The notes under the pieces: model-generated
Database searches by the model: none
What the model saw: only the letters and a program-made list of their open reading frames with translations
Told to the model about the DNA's origin: nothing
Position numbers and translations under genes: made by a program
Shown here: one piece after another, positions 8,471 through 14,987 of the stretch
Layout: each line of letters starts with the position of its first letter
Position numbering within the stretch: position 1 is the stretch's first letter
Origin: JBEEFP01 sp041166085
GTDB lineage: Bacteria; Actinomycetota; Acidimicrobiia; Acidimicrobiales; JAFATL01
DNA: 64,000 bases
Direction of reading: 5' to 3'
Assembly: GCA_041166085.1 (NCBI GenBank)
Contig: JBEEFP010000074.1
Coordinates: 1-64,000, forward strand

Positions 8471-9847
8471 TCATAGCGCGAAGTCCTCGGTGTGGATCTG
8501 CGAACGCGGCACGCCCGCGCCGCGCAGCCCGCGCAGCGCGGCCTCGGTCATCCCCGGAGGACCACAGACGAACACGTCGTGGTCGCGTAGCTCGGACACG
8601 GTGCGCGTCAGCGTCTTGGGGGCGAAGGGATCGGGCCGCATCGTGCGAGGACCGACGGAGTACTTCACGGACGCCCCCTTGCTCGCAGCGATGTCCTCGA
8701 GCTCATGTGAGAGGACGAGGTCGCGCTTGTGGCTGGCGCGGTAGAGGAGGGTGAGGTCGCCGGGCCGAGCGGGGAGCGCCTCGAACAGCGCGCGCAGCGG
8801 CGTGATCCCGATCCCGCCGGCGATGAGCAGCACCTTGTGGCGCCGGCGACGGAGCTCGGTGAGGGCGCCGTACGGGCCTTCGGCCAGCACGCGGGTGCCC
8901 GGTCGCAGTTCGCGCAGATTGGCCGAGTGGTCGCCCAGGTGCTTGACGGTGATCCGCAGGTGCTCGCCGTCGGGGACGGCCGACAGGCTGTACGGGTGGG
9001 ACTGCCACCACTCGCCCCGGGTCAGGAAGCGCCACCGGAAGTGCTGTCCGGCGTCGGCGACCAGCTCGTCGAGGTGGTGGCCGGTCACGTACACCGAGAC
9101 GTGGCGCGGACCTTCGCGCACCACCTTGGTGACCCAGAGGCGATGGCGGAACGATGACCGGAGCGGCATGCCGACCCGCCACACGAGCACGACAGCCGCC
9201 ACGACGACGAACATGGCGCACCAGAGCCAGCGTGTGGCGATGTGGGTCGCGAAGTCGTCGCCCGTCGCCAGCTGGTGGGCAAAGGAGAGCACGAGGGCCA
9301 GGTACGTGTAGAGGTGCACGAAGTACCACGTCTCGTAGCGCAGCCGAGCCCGTATCCATCTCGCTGACATGACGCCGATGGCGATGAGCATCCCCAGGCC
9401 GACCGTCGCCATGAGGACGTCGGGGTAGTGCAGCACGACGGCGCGCGTCTCCGCGAGAACGCTGATGCGGTCGTTGCGCGCGTACCCCAGCACGATGAGG
9501 ACGGCGTGGGCGGACAGCAGCGTCACGGTGTATTCGCCGAGGCGGCGATGCCACAGGGCCAACCGGTCGGTGCCGATGGCGCGGTCGAGCCAGGGGAGGC
9601 GAGCCATCAGCGTCACCTCGACCACCGCGAGGTACGTGCCCACCAGACCGGTGATGCGGCCGGCGCCGGTGAGCTGGTCGCCCAGCGTCCCCAGCGATCC
9701 CGCCGGTGTGTCGAGCCACCACGCGCCGACGACGATCAACCCGACGGCCACCACGACGGCCAGCACGACCCCCTCACGCGTCCGCGCGGGAAGGCCCGCG
9801 AGGGAGCGGAGAGGTTGCCCGACAGGCGCGGAGACGGCTCGTGCCAC
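8471..9847 (-). CDS. Ferric-reductase-like transmembrane flavocytochrome
   Basis: Membrane oxidoreductase of about 458 residues. It starts with about six membrane helices. WH and AH lie 14 residues apart in one helix (ALWHRRLGEY to LLSAHAV), and VH and AH lie 13 apart in another (YFVHLYTYLALVLSFAHQL). This is the two-haem pattern of the ferric reductase/NADPH oxidase superfamily. The cytosolic part has an FAD domain (HPYSLSAVP, the HPF/Y-S motif) and an NAD(P) domain (LLIAGGIGITPLRAL, ending DVFVCGPPGMTE). It should move electrons from NAD(P)H across the membrane to the FMN-binding neighbour. The start is uncertain: GTG 9847 leaves a short tail before helix 1; the open frame extends to 9997 over the promoter region. 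Confidence 0.82.
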   Translation of the reverse strand: MARAVSAPVGQPLRSLAGLPARTREGVVLAVVVAVGLIVVGAWWLDTPAGSLGTLGDQLTGAGRITGLVGTYLAVVEVTLMARLPWLDRAIGTDRLALWHRRLGEYTVTLLSAHAVLIVLGYARNDRISVLAETRAVVLHYPDVLMATVGLGMLIAIGVMSARWIRARLRYETWYFVHLYTYLALVLSFAHQLATGDDFATHIATRWLWCAMFVVVAAVVLVWRVGMPLRSSFRHRLWVTKVVREGPRHVSVYVTGHHLDELVADAGQHFRWRFLTRGEWWQSHPYSLSAVPDGEHLRITVKHLGDHSANLRELRPGTRVLAEGPYGALTELRRRRHKVLLIAGGIGITPLRALFEALPARPGDLTLLYRASHKRDLVLSHELEDIAASKGASVKYSVGPRTMRPDPFAPKTLTRTVSELRDHDVFVCGPPGMTEAALRGLRGAGVPRSQIHTEDFAL

Positions 9848-9879
9848 GGAAGCAACCGTGCCAGGCGATCCTGAAAGCG

Positions 9880-9885
9880 ACCGTA
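9880..9885 (-). promoter_or_regulatory. -10 candidate for the flavin electron-transfer operon
   Basis: TACGGT on the minus strand predicts a start near 9873 and a leader of about 25 bases before GTG 9847. It matches the -10 hexamer seen at several other genes in the window. Confidence 0.35.
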
Positions 9886-9898
9886 GAACCGGGCAAAG

Positions 9899-9920
9899 AA
9901 ACGGCAAAGTTTCGCCGTTT
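9899..9920. promoter_or_regulatory. Inverted repeat in divergent region
   Basis: AAACGGC (9899-9905) and GCCGTTT (9914-9920) flank AAAGTTTC, inside the 142-base gap between the flavocytochrome and the divergent membrane-protein gene. There is no T-tract, so an operator is more likely than a terminator. The regulator is unknown. Confidence 0.35.
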
Positions 9921-9976
9921 GCCAGACTTTGCGAGCGCTTAACCGTCGGTTGGTGCGGCGTTGACGCCCCCATCCC

Positions 9977-9982
9977 TAGGGT
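9977..9982 (+). promoter_or_regulatory. -10 element for leaderless transcript
   Basis: TAGGGT plus 7 bases leads directly to the ATG at 9990. It is the same hexamer and spacing as at bioA. Confidence 0.5.
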
Positions 9983-9989
9983 CCGGTTC

Positions 9990-10421
9990 ATGCGCAATGA
10001 CCCGTCTCTTCTTCATCACCGCGTCATCACCCGGGCCGTTGGGGTGCTGGGCCTCCTCGGGGTCTCGCTCATCCATCTCATCGATCTGCCCGGCAAGTTC
10101 CACGAGGTGCCGTACCTGGGCGTCGCCTACCTCGCCCTCATCCTGGCCACGGTGGCCACGGCTGCGGTCCTCATCCGCCACGACAGCCGCAGGGCATGGG
10201 TCGCGGCCCTGGTGCTCGCCGGTGCGACGTTCGCCGGGTACGCCGTCAGCCGCACGACGGGTCTCCCCTCCGCCACCGACGACGTCGGCAACTGGTTCGA
10301 GGCACTCGGCCTCGCGTCACTGTTCGTCGAGGCGTGCGTCGTGGTCGTCAGCGCCTACGCGCTGCAGACGCCCGCCACCGCCGAGCTCGTCGAGGAGATG
10401 GAGCACGCGCGCGCTGCGTGA
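9990..10421 (+). CDS. Small four-helix membrane protein of unknown function
   Basis: A 143-residue protein with four predicted membrane helices: about 12-32 (VITRAVGVLGLLGVSLIHLI), 44-64 (AYLALILATVATAAVLI), 70-88 and 106-128. An acidic C-terminal tail (TAELVEEMEHARAA) follows. I do not recognise a family. The start ATG is fixed by a -10 hexamer 7 bases upstream. It is divergent from the ferric-reductase operon and lies 27 bases upstream of a two-component system. A role as an accessory or sensor partner is only a guess from position. Confidence 0.7.
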   Translation: MRNDPSLLHHRVITRAVGVLGLLGVSLIHLIDLPGKFHEVPYLGVAYLALILATVATAAVLIRHDSRRAWVAALVLAGATFAGYAVSRTTGLPSATDDVGNWFEALGLASLFVEACVVVVSAYALQTPATAELVEEMEHARAA

Positions 10422-10434
10422 GTCGTGGCGGCCA

Positions 10435-10440
10435 TAGCCT
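10435..10440 (+). promoter_or_regulatory. -10 element upstream of the response regulator
   Basis: TAGCCT is followed by 8 bases and the ATG at 10449, with no Shine-Dalgarno. A leaderless transcript is predicted. Confidence 0.45.
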
Positions 10441-10448
10441 GCCGATGC

Positions 10449-11117
10449 ATGCCGCGGGTGCTCGTGGTCGAGGACGACGAACCCATCGCCGAGCCACTCG
10501 TGCGAGCCCTGCGCCGGGACGGCCATGACGCCACCTGGGCGAGCACCGGCGCCCAGGGCCTCGAGATGGCCGGAGCAGAGGAGTTCGACCTCGTCGTGCT
10601 CGACCTCGGGCTGCCGGACATGGACGGCATCGACGTGTGCCGTCGATTGCGCAGCGCCGACAGCGAGTTGCCCATCCTCGTCCTCACGGCGCGGGGCGAG
10701 GAGCTGGACACGATCGTCGGGCTCGACGCAGGGGCGGACGACTACGTCACCAAGCCGTTCCGCCTGGGCGAGCTCCTGGCCCGAGTGCGGGCCCAACTCC
10801 GGCGGCGCCCCGACGGTCTCATTACGGCTGGTGACGTCCGCATCGACCCCGCCGCCCGCCGTGCATGGCGCAGCGACGTCGAGCTCAACCTGACGCCGAA
10901 GGAGTTCGATCTCCTCGCGCTGCTGGTGCGGGAAGCCGGCTCGGTGGTGGCGCGGGAGCGCATCATGGAGCGCGTGTGGGACGAGCACTGGTTCGGATCG
11001 ACCAAGACGCTCGACGTGCATGTGTCCTGGCTGCGCCGGAAGCTCGGCGACGATCCCGTCTCGCCGCGCTACATCTCGACGGTGCGCGGTGTCGGCTTCC
11101 GGTTCGAGCTGAGCTGA
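10449..11117 (+). CDS. OmpR/PhoB-family response regulator
   Basis: DNA-binding response regulator of 222 residues. The receiver domain (1-115) has the acidic pair in VVEDDEP, the phospho-acceptor Asp52 in VVLDLGLPDMDG, Thr in VLTARGEE and the lysine in DYVTKPF. A winged helix follows at 125-222 (LTPKEFDLLALLV, WLRRKLGDDP, ISTVRGVGFRF). The upstream in-frame start at 10425 is rejected because the receiver begins at MPRVLVVEDD. It lies 3 bases before a histidine kinase, which is its likely partner. The target genes are unknown; the neighbours on both sides are candidates. Confidence 0.9.
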   Translation: MPRVLVVEDDEPIAEPLVRALRRDGHDATWASTGAQGLEMAGAEEFDLVVLDLGLPDMDGIDVCRRLRSADSELPILVLTARGEELDTIVGLDAGADDYVTKPFRLGELLARVRAQLRRRPDGLITAGDVRIDPAARRAWRSDVELNLTPKEFDLLALLVREAGSVVARERIMERVWDEHWFGSTKTLDVHVSWLRRKLGDDPVSPRYISTVRGVGFRFELS

Positions 11118-11120
11118 GCC

Positions 11121-12380
11121 GTGCGCAAGCGCATCGTGCTCGCGACCCTTGGCGTCGCCATGGCCGGCATCCTCGTGCTGGGTGTCCCGCTCGCCATCGC
11201 CGCCCGGCGGGTGGTGCGCAACGACGCGCTCCGCCGTCTCGACCGCCAGGCCGACGCGGTCGGGTTCGCCATCGACGACGACATCGAAGCGGGGCGTCCC
11301 GTCGAGGTCGTCAAGCTCGACCATTTCGTCGAGGGCACCCGCTACGTCGAAGTCGTCGACGCGCACGGGAAGCGGACGACGGCCGGTCATCCGGTCGCGG
11401 GCCGCTCCCTGACCGCCGCCATCACACTGCCCGATGGCGTCCGCGTGCACGTCACCGAGCCGGTGCGTGCAACCGACCGGCGGGCGCTCGCGGCGGTGAT
11501 GGTCGTCGCGTTGTTCGGTTTCGGCGGCCTCGTGGCAGCGGGGGTGCTGGCCCTGCTCGTCGTGAGGCGCGTGAGCCGGCCCCTCGACGAGCTGGCCGAC
11601 GCGTCCCGCCGGCTGGGCGCCGGTGACTTCTCCGTTCGCGTCCGACGGCACGGCTTACCGGAAACGGATGCAGTGGCGGACGCTCTCAACGAGGGCGCAC
11701 AGCGGATCGAGCGGCTGGTCGAGGCCGAGCGGCAGTTCTCGGCCAACGCGTCGCATCAGCTCCGCACGCCGCTGACCGCGCTGAGCCTGCGGCTCGAGGA
11801 GCTGACCGCGCACACCGATCCCGCCGTCCGCGTCGAGGCGACCGCCGCCCTGGCCCAAGCCGACCGACTGGGGACGACGGTCGATGAGCTCCTCGCGCTG
11901 GCGCGGGGTGAGCCGGTGGCGCAGGGTCGGCCCGTCGACCTGGCGGCGCTCGTCCGCGATCGGCGGGCGGGATGGGCCGAGGCGTTCACGGCCGCAGGCC
12001 GATCGCTCACCGCTCCGCCGGGGGAGCAGGTGTGGGCGACGGCGTCGCCGGCCGCGCTGGCCCAAGCCGTCGACGTCCTCCTCGACAATGCGCTCCGCCA
12101 CGGAGATGGTGAGGCGACGATCTCCGCCGCCACCCACGAGGGGTACGCGGAGATACGGGTGAGCGACGACGGCGACGGCATCGCCAGCGGTCGCGAGCAG
12201 GTCATCTTCGAGCGCAACGTCTCCCTGGAGGGGGGCACCGGGGTCGGCTTGGCACTCGCGCGTGCCCTCGTCGAGTCCCAGGGAGGTCGGGTCGACCTGG
12301 TCCGCGCGCGACCTCCGAGCTTCCGCATCCTGTTCCCCGGTCGCTCCGGATCGGGAGCACCGGCTGACCGCGCCCCGTGA
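11121..12380 (+). CDS. Sensor histidine kinase
   Basis: Membrane kinase of 419 residues, cognate to the preceding regulator. A first helix spans about 5-28, a short extracytoplasmic loop of about 95 residues follows, and a second helix spans about 124-150. A HAMP segment (RRVSRPLDELADASRRLGAG) comes next. The H-box NASHQLRTPLTAL has the phosphorylated His212. The ATPase domain shows the N-box DNALRHGD, the G1 box DDGDGIA and the G2 box GTGVGLALARALVESQGG. The GTG start lies 3 bases after the regulator stop. The sensed signal is unknown; the loop is too short for a classic ligand-binding domain. Confidence 0.9.
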   Translation: MRKRIVLATLGVAMAGILVLGVPLAIAARRVVRNDALRRLDRQADAVGFAIDDDIEAGRPVEVVKLDHFVEGTRYVEVVDAHGKRTTAGHPVAGRSLTAAITLPDGVRVHVTEPVRATDRRALAAVMVVALFGFGGLVAAGVLALLVVRRVSRPLDELADASRRLGAGDFSVRVRRHGLPETDAVADALNEGAQRIERLVEAERQFSANASHQLRTPLTALSLRLEELTAHTDPAVRVEATAALAQADRLGTTVDELLALARGEPVAQGRPVDLAALVRDRRAGWAEAFTAAGRSLTAPPGEQVWATASPAALAQAVDVLLDNALRHGDGEATISAATHEGYAEIRVSDDGDGIASGREQVIFERNVSLEGGTGVGLALARALVESQGGRVDLVRARPPSFRILFPGRSGSGAPADRAP

Positions 12381-12433
12381 GCGCGCAGGCCCTTCTGCAC
12401 CCTCCGTCCCCCCCACTCAGGCGCGTGTCCGCC

Positions 12434-12460
12434 TAGTGTCTGGTCGCTCGGACGGGAGGA
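12434..12460 (+). promoter_or_regulatory. -10 and ribosome site of the Cys-rich surface protein
   Basis: TAGTGT (12434-12439) and a strong GGGAGGA (12454-12460) precede a TTG start at 12464. This gene therefore uses a short leader with a ribosome site, unlike most of its neighbours. Confidence 0.45.
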
Positions 12461-12463
12461 CAG

Positions 12464-14017
12464 TTGCGCGAAACGGGGGCGGTGGCACGGTGGGCGAGGG
12501 GACTGACGCTCGCGTTCCTCGCCGCCTTCGGGCTGGTCGTGTTGAGCGCGGGCGCGGCCTCGGCCGTCACCGCCAAGCCCACGGCCCGCAACGGCACCAG
12601 CTCCGTGGTGCAGTCCAAGTCCACGTCAGTCGTGTCGTCCTCGAGCAGCACGAGCCGAATCTCCGGCGGCACGACGACGCTCGACAGCGGGTCGGCGAAC
12701 ACCTCGGCTCGCCCGAAGGGCGGCAAACTGCAGCAAGCGCAGGCCCTCACGCTGGCGCGTACCCGTACCAGCAGCGGGGGCGACATCGGTCCGGCGCCCA
12801 AGTCAGGCAAGCCGGACTCGATCGAAGCCGCACCCACCGCCGACCCGTCGCCGGCCGTCACCACCGCTGATCCGGCGGCTTCGGGCAAGGCCAGCGCTTC
12901 GAAGCCGTCGGGCACGGTCACGACCCACGGCGAGGGCGTGCCCGCCGAGTGTCCAGCGGGTCAGTTCGACACAGGCGACGGATGTGCGCCGTGCAACCCC
13001 GACGCCGGCGGCGGCGGCGTCTCTACGCAAGCGTGCGGGAAGGGCGACTGCCCGCAGGGACAGCAACCGGCGCCCGACGGCCAGGGCTGCATCCCGAAGA
13101 AGTGCGCGAGCGGGGAGTTCGGCACGCCGCCCGACTGTTCGCCGTGCAACCCGGAGAGCGGGGGGGTCACAGCCGACGCCACCCGCTCTTGCAAGCCCGA
13201 CGAATGCCCACCCGGTCAGGGGCCGGTCGCCGACGGTCAGGGCTGCGCGCCCGAGTGCTCGACCGGCGAGTTCGGCACTCCCGGCGCCTGTCAGGCGTGC
13301 AATCCGGACGGGGGCGGTGGCCCCGCGGCGGACGCGACGCGCTCGTGTGGCCCCGACGAGTGTCCACCCGACCAGGTGCCGGCGGCCGACGGCCAGGGCT
13401 GTGTGCCTGACACGTGCCCGAGGGGCGAGCAGGGCACCCCACCAGATTGCAAGCCCAAGAAGCACGACCCGAAGCCGCCTGACAACAACCCGCCGGACAA
13501 CCCCAATCCGCCGGACAACCCGAACCCGCCGGACAACCCGAACCCGCCGAACAGCGGCAACCCGCCGACGTTCCCCGACATCCCGGTCGATCTCCCGGTC
13601 GTGTCCGTCGGGCCGACGTCAGCTGGACCGCCTGGTCCCACGGGACCGACCGCACCGACCGGCGCGTCAGGCCCGCTCGGGTCAGCTGGACCCACAGGCG
13701 GCACGGGCGGGCCGGCCAGCGTGCTGGGGGCCAGCCTCGGCGTCCCCGCCTTCGTGCCCGCCGGGTTCACCACGCCTGCGGTGACGGTGGCTGCGCCCGT
13801 GCCCGCCACCACGACCACCGTCCCGCCGACGACCACCACCACAGGCGACGTGGCCGCGCCGTTCAAGCGGACGGGATCGAGCGGCGTGTCGCTCGGCTTC
13901 GCCCTGGGCTGGTCTGCGCTGGCGTTCGTGCTCGCCGCCATCATCTTCTTCGTCCTCTGGCGGCGCCGCAGGGACGTGGACGAGGAAGACGACGACGAGG
14001 CGTACGGCACCGCCTGA
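12464..14017 (+). CDS. Secreted Cys-rich and proline-rich surface protein
   Basis: A 517-residue surface protein with TTG start. The signal peptide spans about 10-38 (LTLAFLAAFGLVVLSAGAASA). A Ser/Thr-rich stretch follows to about 150. Three related Cys-rich units lie at about 160-317, each with CxxCNP, ATRSC.PDECPP and ADGQGC. A PPDNPN tandem repeat sits near 340-370 and a Gly/Pro/Thr-rich stalk reaches about 470. The protein ends in FKRTGSS, one membrane helix and the tail RRRRDVDEEDDDEAYGTA. This is the plan of a stalked cell-surface protein. FKRTG is only a weak match to a sortase signal, so it may simply stay membrane-anchored. No known family is recognised. Confidence 0.75.
   Translation: MRETGAVARWARGLTLAFLAAFGLVVLSAGAASAVTAKPTARNGTSSVVQSKSTSVVSSSSSTSRISGGTTTLDSGSANTSARPKGGKLQQAQALTLARTRTSSGGDIGPAPKSGKPDSIEAAPTADPSPAVTTADPAASGKASASKPSGTVTTHGEGVPAECPAGQFDTGDGCAPCNPDAGGGGVSTQACGKGDCPQGQQPAPDGQGCIPKKCASGEFGTPPDCSPCNPESGGVTADATRSCKPDECPPGQGPVADGQGCAPECSTGEFGTPGACQACNPDGGGGPAADATRSCGPDECPPDQVPAADGQGCVPDTCPRGEQGTPPDCKPKKHDPKPPDNNPPDNPNPPDNPNPPDNPNPPNSGNPPTFPDIPVDLPVVSVGPTSAGPPGPTGPTAPTGASGPLGSAGPTGGTGGPASVLGASLGVPAFVPAGFTTPAVTVAAPVPATTTTVPPTTTTTGDVAAPFKRTGSSGVSLGFALGWSALAFVLAAIIFFVLWRRRRDVDEEDDDEAYGTA
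13479..13555 (+). repeat. In-frame tandem repeat coding for PPDNPN
   Basis: Four imperfect 18-base units (ccgccggacaacccgaac and variants) code for a Pro-Asp-Asn rod in the stalk of the surface protein. Such repeats can change copy number between strains. Confidence 0.7.
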
Positions 14018-14021
14018 TCGG

Positions 14022-14027
14022 TAGCCT
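14022..14027 (+). promoter_or_regulatory. -10 element of the dioxygenase gene
   Basis: TAGCCT plus 6 bases leads to the ATG at 14034, giving a predicted leaderless mRNA. The site lies just after the stop of the surface-protein gene. Confidence 0.5.
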
Positions 14028-14033
14028 CGGCGC

Positions 14034-14873
14034 ATGGCCGAGATGCAGGTCGCTCCCGTCACGCCCGTCCTCGGCGCCGAGGTGCGTGGGGTCGTGCTCG
14101 GGCCGGAGGTCGACGACGCCACCATCGGCGCGGTCCGCCAGGCCCTGCTCACCCACAAGGTCCTCTTCTTCCGCCGCCAGTCGCTGACGCCGGCCGCCCT
14201 CACCGAGCTCGGCGCCCGATTCGGCGAGCCGACGCCCGCCCATCCCGTCGAGCCAAGCGTCGAGGGTCACCCCGAGGTGCTCTCGCTCGACTCGGACGAG
14301 GGCGCACGGGCCGACGTCTGGCACAGCGATCTCACCTTCCAGGAATGCCCTCCGCTGGGTGCCATGCTGCACGCCGAGACGGTGCCCGACGTGGGCGGGG
14401 ACACGGTGTGGGTCGACATGGCGGCTGCCTACCTCGCCCTCTCCCCACCGATGCGGGCCTTTCTCGAGGAGCGGACGGCCACCCATTCGGCCACCAAGGC
14501 AGGCGACTACTTCGCGGCACGCGACACGACGGCAGGGGAGAAGGCGGCGGCCACCGCGACCACGCTCGCCCGGCACCCGGTGGTGCGGGTGCACCCGGAG
14601 ACAGGAGCGAGGAGCGTGTTCGTCAACCCGCTCTTCACCGACAAGATCGACGGCCTGCGCCGACGGGAGAGCGACGCCCTGCTCGACCTCGTGCAGGAGA
14701 CGGCGACCCGCCCCGAGGCCATGCTCCGGTGGCGCTGGGAGCAGGGCGACCTCGCCTTCTGGGACAACCGCTGCACCATGCACTACGCACTGCGCGACTT
14801 CGGCGCCGCGCCCCGCCGCATGATCCGCGTCGCCCTCGAGGGCGACCGCCCCGTCGGCGTCCATCCGGCCTGA
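14034..14873 (+). CDS. TauD/TfdA-family 2-oxoglutarate dioxygenase
   Basis: Fe(II)/2-oxoglutarate-dependent dioxygenase of 279 residues. The metal ligands are visible as His97 and Asp99 (VWHSDLTF) and the distal His250 in NRCTMHYALRDF. The 2-oxoglutarate-binding Arg is in RRMIRVALEGD. Family members hydroxylate taurine, aryloxyacetates, alkyl sulfates and other acids; the substrate here cannot be read from sequence. It has its own promoter and is followed by a hairpin, so it appears to be a single-gene unit. Confidence 0.88.
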   Translation: MAEMQVAPVTPVLGAEVRGVVLGPEVDDATIGAVRQALLTHKVLFFRRQSLTPAALTELGARFGEPTPAHPVEPSVEGHPEVLSLDSDEGARADVWHSDLTFQECPPLGAMLHAETVPDVGGDTVWVDMAAAYLALSPPMRAFLEERTATHSATKAGDYFAARDTTAGEKAAATATTLARHPVVRVHPETGARSVFVNPLFTDKIDGLRRRESDALLDLVQETATRPEAMLRWRWEQGDLAFWDNRCTMHYALRDFGAAPRRMIRVALEGDRPVGVHPA

Positions 14874-14881
14874 CGCCCTTG

Positions 14882-14919
14882 TGTGCAATGACCGGGGCCA
14901 GAGCCCGGGTCATTGCACA
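14882..14919 (+). terminator. Hairpin after the dioxygenase gene
   Basis: TGTGCAATGACC (14882-14893) pairs perfectly with GGTCATTGCACA (14908-14919), and GGGC/GCCC can extend the stem inward. No T-tract follows. It lies 8 bases after the stop codon. Confidence 0.6.
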
Positions 14920-14987
14920 GAAGCAGCCCGGGGATCCCCGCGGCACGCGGCAGATGGGGCCTTCGTGGCACCTGCAACAATTGCCCG

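Noticed and set aside
9848..9989. Search for a tRNA, small RNA or riboswitch in the larger divergent gaps
   Set aside because: Only an inverted repeat and -10 boxes are seen; no cloverleaf or known aptamer pattern fits this gap or the 217-base gap at 5500-5716.
13479..13555. Short tandem repeats that could suggest a CRISPR array
   Set aside because: The units are 18 bases, contiguous, without spacers, in frame, and code for PPDNPN in the surface protein.
13866..13880. FKRTG as a sortase signal in the Cys-rich surface protein
   Set aside because: It lacks the LAxTG or LPxTG core, and the cytosolic tail is long and acidic, so I list it only as a possible membrane anchor.
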